The translations under genes were made by a program, and so were the position numbers. A model generated the notes under the pieces. It saw only the letters and a list, made by a program, of their open reading frames with translations, made no database searches and had not been told where the DNA came from. Below are positions 1-8,796 of a stretch of DNA of 64,000 nt, in pieces; the stretch's first letter is position 1, and each line of letters starts with the position of its first letter. Where the stretch lies: the NCBI GenBank assembly GCA_964453205.1, contig CAYVRC010000004.1:25319-89318 (forward strand), written 5' to 3'. Source of the DNA: Crateriforma sp964453205 (GTDB lineage: Bacteria > Planctomycetota > Planctomycetia > Pirellulales > Pirellulaceae).

Positions 1-177
1 CCGCACGGTCGGCGTCAGCCGCGCCGGTGAAACCTCCGCGGCACTCGTCGAGGTCAATTCGTCGGCCGTCGCCACGGACGTCGGTTGAACGATCGCCAAG
101 CCGATGGCGCCCGAAACGGCAATCGAAAAGCCGCAGGCGAAACGCCGCGCCAGGGATAGCATCGTGGTCTGTCGCAT
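1..177 (-). CDS. N-terminal fragment of an exported protein (cut by window edge)
   Basis: An open frame runs leftward from an ATG at 175-177 off the left edge, giving the first 59 residues. The translation begins MRQTTMLSLARRF and continues through a hydrophobic stretch (CGFSIAVSGAIGLAIV) to a small-residue region ending ATADE, which looks like a Sec signal peptide. A GGGGA stretch just upstream of the ATG could act as ribosome binding site; a second in-frame ATG at 160-162 is possible. The mature part visible is too short to assign a family. The gene is transcribed in the same direction as the two PEP-CTERM genes to its right but is separated from them by about 450 bp, so it probably has its own promoter. 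Confidence 0.6.
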   Translation of the reverse strand, partial: MRQTTMLSLARRFACGFSIAVSGAIGLAIVQPTSVATADELTSTSAAEVSPARLTPTVR

Positions 178-628
178 AAATCCCCGCACCTAACGCATGC
201 AGCCAAAATGGGTTGTCCGCCCGGGAAACATTCGAAACGCGTTTCCCACGCCCAGCGTTCGACGGCGGTGTTCGCCGTCGACGATGACGCGTCGACCGGC
301 CCAGCCAGAATCCTCGTCATGAGCTTTTGCATCGGTACAAACGGCGGAGTCGCTTGACGTGCGAAACGTCGCGCCGCAAGGTTTACCATCCTTAACAATC
401 GACCCGACCGGGGACGTCCAAAGGAGGGTGTCGGAATGACTTTGCGGCGTTTTTCCCGGGGATTCCGGCAAGATTGGCTCACCCCGGTTCGGCTTGCCAA
501 AGTCGCCTCGTTCAGGACGCCCGGCGGATCGACGCGGCCGCCCAGTTCGGCACGATGACGGATCGCAAACGCGACGACCTGCGGGCACGGCCCGAGTTCG
601 GCGGTGAAGAGACCGGACGGAGGTCCGA
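178..628. other. Intergenic region, no gene seen
   Basis: About 450 bp between the start of the left-edge gene and the end of the first PEP-CTERM gene. I see no frame with a credible start and product. It holds a perfect 7-bp stem (GACGGCG at 261-267, CGCCGTC at 273-279, 5-nt loop) followed immediately by overlapping GTCGACG/CGTCGAC palindromic sequence. There is no T-tract, so this is not a convincing terminator; it may simply be structured 5' leader or promoter DNA of the left-edge gene. Confidence 0.4.
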
Positions 629-1321
629 CTAAGCGTCGACCGACTTCCGTCGCATCCGACGACCCACCACGGCGGCACCGGTGACAGCCAAACAAGCCAA
701 TCCGGACGGCTCGGGAACGGCAACCGCCGACACGCCGAGACGAAGATCGGATCCCGCTTCGGCATTGTTCACGCTCAGGATGGACGCTTCGTCCCAGGCG
801 TCCGGAAACGTATCGACCGAAGAGCCAAAGGTCAGATCGAAACCGGGTGCGGTCGTGACGCGAACGAAGCTGGTGTCCAGACCCTGTGTCGCCGAGGTGA
901 AGCCGATCGCATCGACCAGATTGGCGGTCTCGAAAGTGGTGCCGCTGGTGACGGTATAAACGCCGATCGAGTCGTCCCCGTTGAAACTTGCGACGGCACT
1001 GGTCAGGTCTGGTGGCAAAGCATACGCCGGCGCGGCCGCCCCCGAAGCCGCGATCAAGAAAATTCCTTCCGCGGCAAGTGATCCCGACAATGCGGTGGAG
1101 AAGCCCGGGGCGAGGTCGTTCTTGTAACCCTCCCGGTCGTTGTTGCTCCAGCGCCCGATCCGAAGCGTTCCCAGGTCGAACGCGGTACCTCCGACGTTTT
1201 TCAATTCGATAAACTTGTTGCTGCCAGCGCCCTCGTAGTACTGCGATACGATGACGGCAGCGTCGGCTTGAACGGCCAAGGCCAGGCTGAACATGATGAC
1301 CAAGCTCGAAAGGATTTTCAT
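629..1321 (-). CDS. PEP-CTERM exported protein with lamin-tail-like domain
   Basis: A 230-residue protein starting MKILSSLVIMFSLALAVQADA, a clear signal peptide with cleavage expected near ADA-AV. The start of the mature part (VIVSQYYEGAGSNKFIELKN) resembles the opening strand of lamin-tail-domain (LTD) proteins. The C-terminus has the full PEP-CTERM sorting signal: VPEPSG, a hydrophobic helix (LACLAVTGAAVV), then a basic tail (GRRMRRKS). Family knowledge: such proteins are exported and processed by an exosortase, none of which is encoded in this window. The tail is very similar to that of the next gene. No strong Shine-Dalgarno precedes the ATG. The function of the mature domain is unknown. 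Confidence 0.85.
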   Translation of the reverse strand: MKILSSLVIMFSLALAVQADAAVIVSQYYEGAGSNKFIELKNVGGTAFDLGTLRIGRWSNNDREGYKNDLAPGFSTALSGSLAAEGIFLIAASGAAAPAYALPPDLTSAVASFNGDDSIGVYTVTSGTTFETANLVDAIGFTSATQGLDTSFVRVTTAPGFDLTFGSSVDTFPDAWDEASILSVNNAEAGSDLRLGVSAVAVPEPSGLACLAVTGAAVVGRRMRRKSVDA

Positions 1322-1541
1322 GTGTGTCGACCGGTAGGTGGGGTGCCGTTAACCCTCAATCATCAAACGGCTGTCGCGGTTAGCGTATCAAGCCCGTTTT
1401 TCCCGGCAATGTTGAACTAGGCAATCTTCGCGAACTTCACGGAATGTTCATCAAGCGTTGGCGTGCCCGGTGGGTTTCACGGAGGTCAGCCGCCGTGAGA
1501 ACGAATCGCGTTCCGATCGGGCCTGTCGAGCCCGACAAAAA

Positions 1542-1565
1542 AAGCCGACGCAACCGCGTCGGCTT
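1542..1565 (-). terminator. Rho-independent terminator of the second PEP-CTERM gene
   Basis: A perfect 10-bp stem AAGCCGACGC / GCGTCGGCTT with a 4-nt loop. Read on the minus strand it is followed by a run of seven T (the A-run at 1537-1543 on the plus strand). It lies about 32 bp beyond the stop codon of the leftward gene ending at 1597, the right place and orientation for its terminator. Confidence 0.85.
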
Positions 1566-1596
1566 CAGCTTTCAAGACGGTCGTCGACCGATTGCC

Positions 1597-2349
1597 TCAG
1601 GCAACCTTTGATCGGCGACGAACCCGGCGGTAAACCGCACCGGCTCCCAACATGCCCAGGCAAGCCAAGCTGGAAGGCTCGGGAACGGCGGTCGGGTTGA
1701 TCGCACCAAAGGAGGTTGTCGTAGGATCGCCAGCAGGAAAAAAATCGCTACTCAATTCAGGCCCGCCGTCAGCCGCGAACACGGCTAGCCGTTCGGTTGG
1801 TTGACCGAAGTCGGCGGTGACGAACTGAAACCACTCGCCGTCGCTTCCGCTACGAAACACACCGAGGGGCTCGAATTCACCATTGTACAGAATGTTGGTG
1901 CCACCCAGCGAAGCCGCGTACAGGGTGGCATCGTCAGCGAAGGCGTCCGAGACCGCGACCGCATCGAAGATCGTGCCAAGCGCGGAGACGTCTAGAGTTC
2001 CAGAGTCCGTGCTGTCCAGATCGGTTCCCGTGGCCAAGAGTGGCACAGTGCCGTCGGTCAACAGCACCGTAAACGAGGGATTCTCCAAATCCGGAACCGT
2101 GACGACGCTCAGTCCCAGGGCGTCGAAGGTACCCGTTACATTGCTCGCCCGATCCACCGTGCCATTGATCCCGTCGTTCTCGATCGAATAGATGTTGAAG
2201 TTAAATGCCTGGCCGGCGGTGCCGAACAACTCCAGCGTGGTGTCCGCCGGATCACCGCCAGGCGGATTGGGCTCGAATTCGCTAATCAAGTTTGCGTCGG
2301 CCGCCATAGCCCAGCACACACACAAAGCAAGGGGAAGAAATCGCTTCAT
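1597..2349 (-). CDS. PEP-CTERM exported protein
   Basis: A 250-residue protein from the ATG at 2347-2349, starting MKRFLPLALCVCWAMAADA, a signal peptide. An in-frame ATG four codons upstream (2361) is an alternative. The mature part begins NLISEFEPNPPGGDPADTTL, again resembling an LTD-type opening strand, and is rich in Asp, Thr and Gly as in many extracellular beta proteins. The C-terminus carries a PEP-CTERM signal: VPEPSS, the hydrophobic LACLGMLGAGAV, then YRRVRRRSK. It is a paralogue in architecture of the neighbouring gene at 629-1321. A strong terminator follows (1542-1565), so the two are probably transcribed separately. The molecular role is not recognisable. Confidence 0.85.
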   Translation of the reverse strand: MKRFLPLALCVCWAMAADANLISEFEPNPPGGDPADTTLELFGTAGQAFNFNIYSIENDGINGTVDRASNVTGTFDALGLSVVTVPDLENPSFTVLLTDGTVPLLATGTDLDSTDSGTLDVSALGTIFDAVAVSDAFADDATLYAASLGGTNILYNGEFEPLGVFRSGSDGEWFQFVTADFGQPTERLAVFAADGGPELSSDFFPAGDPTTTSFGAINPTAVPEPSSLACLGMLGAGAVYRRVRRRSKVA

Positions 2350-2737
2350 AGTGAATCTCATCAATTTTGGAGCGTAATTGGTAGTACGACCAGCAGAATA
2401 CCCATTCGCGCCAGACGACAAATGGTAGAATACGTAAAACAGGAAAACTTCACGTTTTCCTCATCTTCCGGATGTCTTGCCTTCTCGCAATCCGAGTGGG
2501 TTGGAGATTTTCACTGTTGCTAGCATATCGGCGTTACTCGCCGTTTTGGGTAAGATCGCCTCCGTTGCCGGTGGAGGAAGTTGGCGAAACTCAAGGCCAG
2601 GTCACAGCTGCGAGGATGTTCGATTCGACCGCCCGATTTTTGATCTCGTTGCCGTGTCGCAGACGGACGGGGGCATCTTTTCTATAAAGCCGGGTCACCG
2701 ACCCCGCCGCGTTCCTTTTGCCGGATGCCCTTTTGCC
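2350..2737. other. Divergent intergenic/promoter region
   Basis: This 388-bp interval separates the leftward PEP-CTERM gene from the rightward HEAT-repeat gene. The frame of the HEAT gene stays open back to 2477, but codon use there lacks the strong GC3 bias of the gene body, so I treat it as non-coding. A TATAAA at 2683-2688 is a possible -10 element for the rightward gene; I see no well-spaced -35. Confidence 0.4.
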
Positions 2738-4258
2738 GTGACCGACACCGACTTTTCCTCCCTGCTGGGCAATGACGTCGACCCGGTCCAAGCCGGGGTG
2801 CTCTTGCAACGTCTGGCCGCCGCCGAGGACCTCAGCCCGCCGGCGATCCTGGCGACGCTGGCCGAAGACCCGCGGCGGTTGGCGGACAGCGATCCGGCGA
2901 TTCTGGCCGCCCTGTTCCGTTTGGTGCATTTGAGATTGCTGAGCGGAACCGGCGAAGCCCTGGACTCCCTGCCGCCCGGGCAGATTCGGACGATTCACGA
3001 CGCCGTTCCGGCCGACACGCCCAATCAGGCGTTGATGTTGCAGTTGTTGTCGATGCAGTCGACCGACGTTGCGCTGACGACGCTGGTCGAATGCTTGAAG
3101 GATCGTCCCCCGACCGCCTGGGTCGAAGCCGGCCAGATCATCGCGCCGTTGATGCAACGCACGGGCTGGAACGTCGACGCGCTGTTCCCGGCGATCTTGG
3201 ACTGTCTGTCCTCGCCGGCCTTGGCCGCACCGATCTTGGACTTGGCGAACTACCTGACGCGTCGGCAACAAGTCGCCCGGCATCCGGCGCGCGACCGGTT
3301 GGCGTTGATGAACCATTTGCTGGGCGAAGTCGCCGGCCGCTTGGGCAAGTTCGAAGAAGACCCGCGGACCTTTGGCGATGACGTCGAAACGGTGCAAACG
3401 CGACTGGGCGAAGCGGTGGCGCTGGCCGTCTCGCTGTGCGACGCGCTCGGCCTGATCGGCGACGAATCGTCGATCGCGAAACTGAACCGAGCCGTCGAGC
3501 TGCGGCACCGCCGAGTCCAGTGCGAAGCGGCCGGCGCGCTGGCCATGCTGGGCGACGATCTGGGCAAAAAACGTCTGGTCGAATTGTCGGCCGATCCGGC
3601 GGCACGGTTGCGAGCGATCCGGTACGCCGACGAACTCGGTTTCGGTGACGCGATCGACGAGGATCAACGCAGCGAACAGGCCAGTGCCGAAAGCGAGCTG
3701 GCACTCTGGTTGACTCAGCCGCAACAGATGGGCGTGCCCCCGACGGGCGTCGAAGTCCTGGAGACGCGTCGGATGATGTGGCCCAGTTTCAACGATCCGG
3801 TCGACGTTCACCTGATCCGATTCGAATACAACTTCGGCGATCGGCAGTACAGCAACGTCGGCATCGCCGGGCCGGTCGCCTTTGCCCTGGCCGCGGACGT
3901 CGCCGACCTGCCGCACGACGACATCTTCGCGATCTATGCGGGTTGGCACGCCGAGCACGACGAGATCTTTACGGTGCCGGGCGATCGATTGAACGAAGCC
4001 CAAAAACGGATCGTGACGCCGCTGCGTGATGCACTGGATCGGGCCGGCTACGACGAGATCAAGACGGAGTTGTTGGGGTTCTTTTTGGACGAAACGGCGG
4101 CCGTGTTTCGTGCCCGGCGTGAGGAGCGGGAGTGTTTGGTGATCACCGACGGTTTGGAGACGATCGACCAGATCACCGCCGGTCGGCCGCGTCCGTTGCA
4201 ACCGGGCGATCTGTTCAACCTGTTCAAAGGCCGCAAGATGTTGCGAACGTTCAACTGA
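2738..4258 (+). CDS. HEAT-repeat-like protein of unknown function
   Basis: About 506 residues from a GTG at 2738 (VTDTDFSSLLGNDV). The start was chosen because high-GC3 coding character begins there; an ATG at 2477 is possible but its extension looks non-coding. The protein has no signal peptide or membrane segment. The first two thirds are Leu/Ala-rich helical pairs, including one that reads as a HEAT unit (hydrophobic helix, then VQCEAAGALAMLGD, then RLRAIRYADELG). The last 180 residues are a separate alpha/beta-like region (FEYNFGDRQYSNVGIAGP) that I do not recognise. It is probably a cytoplasmic scaffold or regulator. It converges on the TolC-like gene with only 20 bp between stops. Confidence 0.7.
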   Translation: MTDTDFSSLLGNDVDPVQAGVLLQRLAAAEDLSPPAILATLAEDPRRLADSDPAILAALFRLVHLRLLSGTGEALDSLPPGQIRTIHDAVPADTPNQALMLQLLSMQSTDVALTTLVECLKDRPPTAWVEAGQIIAPLMQRTGWNVDALFPAILDCLSSPALAAPILDLANYLTRRQQVARHPARDRLALMNHLLGEVAGRLGKFEEDPRTFGDDVETVQTRLGEAVALAVSLCDALGLIGDESSIAKLNRAVELRHRRVQCEAAGALAMLGDDLGKKRLVELSADPAARLRAIRYADELGFGDAIDEDQRSEQASAESELALWLTQPQQMGVPPTGVEVLETRRMMWPSFNDPVDVHLIRFEYNFGDRQYSNVGIAGPVAFALAADVADLPHDDIFAIYAGWHAEHDEIFTVPGDRLNEAQKRIVTPLRDALDRAGYDEIKTELLGFFLDETAAVFRARREERECLVITDGLETIDQITAGRPRPLQPGDLFNLFKGRKMLRTFN

Positions 4259-4261
4259 TCG

Positions 4262-4277
4262 GACGCCCCGCGGCGTC
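4262..4277. terminator. Short GC hairpin between convergent genes
   Basis: GACGCC and GGCGTC form a 6-bp stem around a CCGC loop, filling the 20-bp gap between the convergent stop codons at 4258 and 4279. There is no T-tract on either side, so terminator function is only inferred from position. Confidence 0.35.
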
Positions 4278-4278
4278 G

Positions 4279-6183
4279 TTAGAACTCGCCGTGCCCTTCC
4301 GACGCGTTGCCGGCGATCATGACGTGCGTGTTTTGCAGCAGGGTGCCGGTTTCGAATTGCACGTTCTTCGCGGCGATCATGTACTCGGTCGCCGCGGCGT
4401 CGTATCGTGACTGAGATTCGCTCAAGCGGCGTTGGGCGTCGAGCAATTGTTCCAAGCTGATCGGCAAGCCGGCTTCGCGGTTCGCCTCCAAGGCGTCTGA
4501 CGCGTCCTTGGCCGCCAAGTAGCGATTCAAGCTGGTCTCGGTTTGCGCGAAGGCACGATCGGCTTCCGCGATGACGGCGATCAAGTCGTGTAAGATCTGA
4601 CGTTCTTGCTCCCGCAGCACCGCCTTGTCCCTGGCGACGCGGAGCTTTGCGTTTTGGACGGCCGCGTGGGCCTGACGAAAGCCGACGGGCATGCGGAATT
4701 CCAGACCGGCTTCGTACTCTTGATAATCGAGCGATCCGAATTCCTCGAACGCCGAATCGTTGCCGGCCAAGTCTTGGCCGAGTCCACGCAGTCGGTAGAT
4801 CGAAACCAGATCGAGCGTCGGCAACAAGAAATTCTTGGCCGCCAGGACTTCCATCTCGCGTCGTTTGATCAGCAGTCGTTGTTGTTGCAGTTCGGCTCGC
4901 ATGCGAATCGCTTCGGCCGACAACGCGGCGACGTCGAACACCAAAGGTGCCAAGTCGGGCTCGTCGATCGGTCGCAACAATTCGCCTTCGCTGATCGGAA
5001 TGCCGATCAGCAACCGCAGTCTTCGTTCGGCGGCCAGGACGCCGCCGACGCCCGCGAACGTGCCGCCGGAAGTGGCGTTGTAACCTTGTGTGCGTTGGAT
5101 CAGTTTGCCCGCGATCGCGTCTTGGTATTCGGATTTGAATCGGTAGTACTGTTCGCGTGCCAACGCCTCGGCGGCTCCGCTGCGACGGTTGGAGGACTTT
5201 TGTGCCTCATAACTCCGCCACGTTTGTCGTGCCCGTTCCAGCGCCGCGCGTTTCGCGTCGACGTCGCGATACGCGAATGCCAAATCCCAGTAAGCGTTGA
5301 TCACGTTGCTGACGTAGTCGCGGGCTTGCTGGCGAAACTCGGCCGTCGAGATGTCGTTATTCGCTTTGGCGATCAAGACGCCGTTGTAGACGCCCGGAAC
5401 GGCCGCCGGGCCGGCGATGCGATTGAACGTCAGGCCCGCCCCGCGAAACAACGGCTGGCGAAGCTCGGCGTGCCACTGGTGCTGCCAAGCGCTAAAAGTC
5501 AGGTTGCCCGTCGCGTTGTTGGCGTCGTAATCGGTGATGCTGCGCAGCGAGATTTGGGCACCCGTTGCGGTTCGTTTGGAAACTTGAGCCACGTAATCGT
5601 GCGTGTCCTGCTGAAACGCGTTCGCGCCGCCGCCGAAGAAGCGGTTGTTGAAACGTCGATCGTTGTTCTGCCATTTGCCCATCGCGTAAAGCTGGGCGTC
5701 AAAGGCGGACAAGGCGGCTTCGATTCCCTGCTGCGGATCCGTCTGGACCAACTGCAAAGCCAAGTCCGTCGTCAGTTGCCCGGGGGCGCGAAGGATCGTC
5801 GCGTTCAGGTCCCGCAACACCGACGTGTTGGTCATCGCGATCGCCACGGTCTCGTCCAGCGAAATGTCGCGGTACCGGGCCGTCTCCAGAATCCCGGGAT
5901 CTCGCAGCGTCATCGGCGGCGCCGGAGGCATGGGCATCTCAAGCGGCGGCACGCCGGTGTCGACTTGTTGCATGATCGTGTCGATGCAAGCGGTCTCGTT
6001 GCCGATCGTTTCGGGGATGCTGTGATAGCTCCGACAGCCGACCGACACCCCGATCGCGACGACCAGCGACGCGACGACGGCGGGCACGCATCGTTTCACT
6101 CCAGCGTCGAACCTCCCGGGGGAATTCCTGATGGGATCCGCCGGTCTTTCGGGGCGTCGTTGTGGGTTCGTCGTGCGGCGCAA
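4279..6183 (-). CDS. TolC-family outer-membrane efflux lipoprotein
   Basis: A 634-residue protein. The visible start at 6183 is a TTG preceded by GAGGATC; an in-frame GTG at 6099 (VKRCVPAVVASLVVAIG) would give a more normal lipoprotein leader and has GGGAGG upstream, so the true start is uncertain. A lipobox-like SVGC ends the hydrophobic segment, suggesting a lipid anchor as in many outer-membrane factors. The body has the long helical repeats of the TolC/OEP family, e.g. RQQARDYVSNVINAYWDLAF in the first half, the matching DKAVLREQERQILHDLIAVI in the second half, and the late LPISLEQLLDAQRRLSESQS. It is divergent from, and shares a 170-bp promoter region with, the HlyD/M50 operon at 6353-11051, so it is likely the outer-membrane channel for that system. 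Confidence 0.85.
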   Translation of the reverse strand: MRRTTNPQRRPERPADPIRNSPGRFDAGVKRCVPAVVASLVVAIGVSVGCRSYHSIPETIGNETACIDTIMQQVDTGVPPLEMPMPPAPPMTLRDPGILETARYRDISLDETVAIAMTNTSVLRDLNATILRAPGQLTTDLALQLVQTDPQQGIEAALSAFDAQLYAMGKWQNNDRRFNNRFFGGGANAFQQDTHDYVAQVSKRTATGAQISLRSITDYDANNATGNLTFSAWQHQWHAELRQPLFRGAGLTFNRIAGPAAVPGVYNGVLIAKANNDISTAEFRQQARDYVSNVINAYWDLAFAYRDVDAKRAALERARQTWRSYEAQKSSNRRSGAAEALAREQYYRFKSEYQDAIAGKLIQRTQGYNATSGGTFAGVGGVLAAERRLRLLIGIPISEGELLRPIDEPDLAPLVFDVAALSAEAIRMRAELQQQRLLIKRREMEVLAAKNFLLPTLDLVSIYRLRGLGQDLAGNDSAFEEFGSLDYQEYEAGLEFRMPVGFRQAHAAVQNAKLRVARDKAVLREQERQILHDLIAVIAEADRAFAQTETSLNRYLAAKDASDALEANREAGLPISLEQLLDAQRRLSESQSRYDAAATEYMIAAKNVQFETGTLLQNTHVMIAGNASEGHGEF

Positions 6184-6352
6184 TCTGGATCCTCGTGATC
6201 GGTGGGTGTGCGCATTACCCCTATCCTTCGACTAATCGGAATAACCCGATCCAACCAAAGCATCGCGAATCCAGGTCGTGAAACTTCCTGCTGACGAAAC
6301 CGGTCGGCGGAGACGTGAATTCGGCGGGTTTGGTTAAACTAGGACGTTAATC

Positions 6353-7678
6353 ATGTCCACGTATTCCACCACGACCGATTCACGTTGGACCGCCGCCGCC
6401 GAGGGGCTGCAGCGTCTGGAAACGCTCGCCCGAGACGTCGTCGATGTGGATCGGTTCTACGTCGACGCGGTTCGTCTTGTCGCCGAAACCCTCGAATCGC
6501 CGCGTTGTGTTTTGTCGTTGGAACAGCCGGCCGGACGGCGTGTCCTGGGGACGACCGCGGACGGGGACGATTCGGCGGGGCGGACCGGAGCGATCCCGCA
6601 TCGTGCCACCAGCCGCCTGTCCGATACGGTGACGATGACGTTGGCTTGCGACGTCGGCACCGCGAGTGACCGGTGCGAGGAACTGAGCGGCGACTTGTCG
6701 GCCGGCGTTTTGGACTTGTGTGTCCTCGTTTACTTGAAGTCCCGCTTCCGCCAGGTCGAAGCGTCGGGTCCGGCCGCGACGGGGGATGAACCGAACCTGA
6801 CGACGTCTTTGCCACCGCGACGCACACGCCGGTCGGCATGGTGGGGCGTTTCGGCGCTGCTCGCGTGCGTCGTCGTGTCGGCGTTCCCGGTCGACTTTCG
6901 ATTGCCCGTCGAAGGCACGGTGCAGCCGAAAACCGTCCGGCACGTCTTCGCGCCGCTGAGCGGAACGGTGGCTTCGGTATCGACGGACGAAGGTGAAACC
7001 GTTTCGGCGGGATCGACGATCCTGGTCATCGAGAATCCGGAAGTCCGATTGCGGCACGAAACCTTGGCCGGCGAGTTGGCGACGGCCGAGGCGGAATTGG
7101 TCAGTCTGCGGGTCGAGCAGACCGACCCGTCACGGGCGAGGGAACATCGCACGGACACCGCCGGGCGAAGGCGGATCTTGCAGACCCGCATCGAATCGTT
7201 GCAGCGGCAAGTCGATTTGGCGGAGCGTCTGCAAGCCTGTTTGATCGTGACCGCGCCGATCGACGGCGAAGTCACCGGGGATCATGCCGTGCGAGACCTT
7301 GTCGGACGCAGGGTCGCTCCGGGCCAATGGTTGGTCGACGTGATCGATCTCGAGGCCGGCTTCATCGCGGAGCTGTTCTTGCCCGATCGCGACTTCGGCT
7401 ATCTGGCCGCGCGCCAGTCGGGGCCGCCGCTGATCTGTCAATTTCGCCTTCGATCCGACCCGAACGTTCGCTTGCGGGGCAGTGTGGATCAGATTTCCGA
7501 CTCATCGCAACGGAACGAGCGTGGCGAGGCGGTGATTCGCTTGACCAGTCGCTTGCAAACCGATCAACCGCTTCGCCACGGCGCCACGCTCGTCGGTCAC
7601 GTCGACGCGGGCCGGCGACCGCTCGGGTTCGTGCTGTTTCGTCCCGTCATCGAATGGATCAGGAGTCAAGGCTGGTGA
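6353..7678 (+). CDS. HlyD-type membrane fusion protein with N-terminal cytoplasmic domain
   Basis: A 441-residue protein. Residues 1 to about 150 form a soluble region (LQRLETLARDVVDVDRFYVD) with a GAF-like look but no diagnostic motif. A single transmembrane segment follows near residue 165 (AWWGVSALLACVVVSAFPV). Then comes a canonical adaptor: a first lipoyl half (GTVQPKTVRHVFAPLSGTV), a short coiled coil (LAGELATAEAELVSLRVEQT), a second lipoyl half (TAPIDGEVTGDHAVRDLVGR) and a beta-barrel region. Family knowledge: HlyD proteins bridge an inner-membrane pump and a TolC channel. The stop overlaps the GTG start of the next gene by 4 bp, so the two are translationally coupled. The extra cytoplasmic domain is unusual for HlyD and could sense or gate. 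Confidence 0.85.
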   Translation: MSTYSTTTDSRWTAAAEGLQRLETLARDVVDVDRFYVDAVRLVAETLESPRCVLSLEQPAGRRVLGTTADGDDSAGRTGAIPHRATSRLSDTVTMTLACDVGTASDRCEELSGDLSAGVLDLCVLVYLKSRFRQVEASGPAATGDEPNLTTSLPPRRTRRSAWWGVSALLACVVVSAFPVDFRLPVEGTVQPKTVRHVFAPLSGTVASVSTDEGETVSAGSTILVIENPEVRLRHETLAGELATAEAELVSLRVEQTDPSRAREHRTDTAGRRRILQTRIESLQRQVDLAERLQACLIVTAPIDGEVTGDHAVRDLVGRRVAPGQWLVDVIDLEAGFIAELFLPDRDFGYLAARQSGPPLICQFRLRSDPNVRLRGSVDQISDSSQRNERGEAVIRLTSRLQTDQPLRHGATLVGHVDAGRRPLGFVLFRPVIEWIRSQGW

Positions 7679-8796
7679 ATCGTCACTTCTTCTCCGTGAT
7701 CGTCCGCTCCGTGATCGTGACGGTGCTTTCGTTGCCGGTCGGAACCTTGGCGGTGACAACGGAAGTCAGCGGCGATGACGAATCGTCCCGCGTGACGCTG
7801 GATGATTTCGTCGTCGTGTTGATCGACGAGGCATCGATCCCCGCCACCGTTTCGGGACCGGTCGCCGGCCTTTCGGTTCGCGAGGGAGACCGGGTCGCCC
7901 GAGGCGATTTGGTGGCGACGATCGATGATCGTGATGCCGAGTTGCAAAAACAGTTGGCCGATCGTGATCTGGAAATCGCCCTGGAAACGAGCCGGCAGCG
8001 TTTGGGGGTCGAAGCCGCCGAGGCGGCGTCGGCCGAAACGCGTCAGCTGTCGGAGCGGCACGAAACCGAACGACAAATCAACCGACGCAAAGCGGCCAAC
8101 GACTTGAAGGTCCAAGCCGCCGAGAAAGCCGAGGCGGTGGCCCGAAACGAATACCAACGCGCCGTCGCCGCCAAAGAAAGCTTCGAGCAAGCCGTTTCGG
8201 ATTCTGAAATCGAAGCGTTGTTGCTGGCCCAACAACGGGCCAGATTGGAAACACGGCAAGCCGTTTTCGAACAAGAACTTGCGGAATTGGAAATGGCGAT
8301 CGATGACGCGATCGCCCAATCGTTTCGTTTGCAGATGGAATCCAGGCGGGTCCAGATTCGTCAAGCCGAATCCGATGATCGCATCGCCGCTTGGAAAACC
8401 AGCATCGAACAGCATCAAGCGGATTTGGCCGCCTTGAGGTTGGAAAAGCATCGTTTGACGTCACCCATCGCGGGTGTCGTCGTCGCGGTGGCCAAGCGTC
8501 CCGGCGATTGGGTCGATCCGGGGCAAAGTATCGCAAGAATTGCCAAAGTGGATCGCTTGCGGGTCGAAGGTTTCTTGCCCGCAAAGTGGATTCGCCCGCT
8601 CCAGAATCAGGCCGACCTGAGCATCTCGGTCCGCCAAGCCGATGGCACGACGACGCGACGTACCGGCGGCCGTCGGTTCATCAGCCCGGAAATTGATCCG
8701 GTCACTCAGGAGACTCGGTGTTGGGTCGAGTTCGACAACCGAGATCTCGCGGTCCAGCCCGGCTTGCCGGCGTCCATCGAAATTTCGGTCCGATGA
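7675..8796 (+). CDS. Second HlyD-type periplasmic adaptor
   Basis: A 373-residue protein from a GTG at 7675, chosen because AGGAG lies nine bases upstream and the first residues then form a signal or anchor segment (FFSVIVRSVIVTVLSLPVG). The adaptor core is clear: a lipoyl half (ATVSGPVAGLSVREGDRV), a long coiled-coil hairpin of some 180 residues rich in Glu, Ala, Arg and Gln, a second lipoyl half (LTSPIAGVVVAVAKRPGDWV), then a beta-barrel (LRVEGFLPAKWI). It overlaps both neighbours by 4 bp (GTGA at the start, ATGA at the end). The much longer hairpin than in the first adaptor suggests that this one reaches the TolC-like channel. Confidence 0.87.
   Translation: MNRHFFSVIVRSVIVTVLSLPVGTLAVTTEVSGDDESSRVTLDDFVVVLIDEASIPATVSGPVAGLSVREGDRVARGDLVATIDDRDAELQKQLADRDLEIALETSRQRLGVEAAEAASAETRQLSERHETERQINRRKAANDLKVQAAEKAEAVARNEYQRAVAAKESFEQAVSDSEIEALLLAQQRARLETRQAVFEQELAELEMAIDDAIAQSFRLQMESRRVQIRQAESDDRIAAWKTSIEQHQADLAALRLEKHRLTSPIAGVVVAVAKRPGDWVDPGQSIARIAKVDRLRVEGFLPAKWIRPLQNQADLSISVRQADGTTTRRTGGRRFISPEIDPVTQETRCWVEFDNRDLAVQPGLPASIEISVR

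Noticed and set aside
2477..2737. ATG start at 2477 for the HEAT-repeat gene
   Set aside because: The 87 extra codons have low GC3 and no leader, and a TATAAA lies within them, so I prefer the GTG at 2738.
2591..4201. Long minus-strand open frame (536 codons) opposite the HEAT-repeat gene
   Set aside because: It is antisense to a gene with strong codon bias and encodes a Gln/Arg-rich chain with no domain. Such shadows are expected in GC-rich DNA; the same applies to 4606-6198 (+), 9390-10382 (-), 14282-15709 (+) and 17465-18670 (+).
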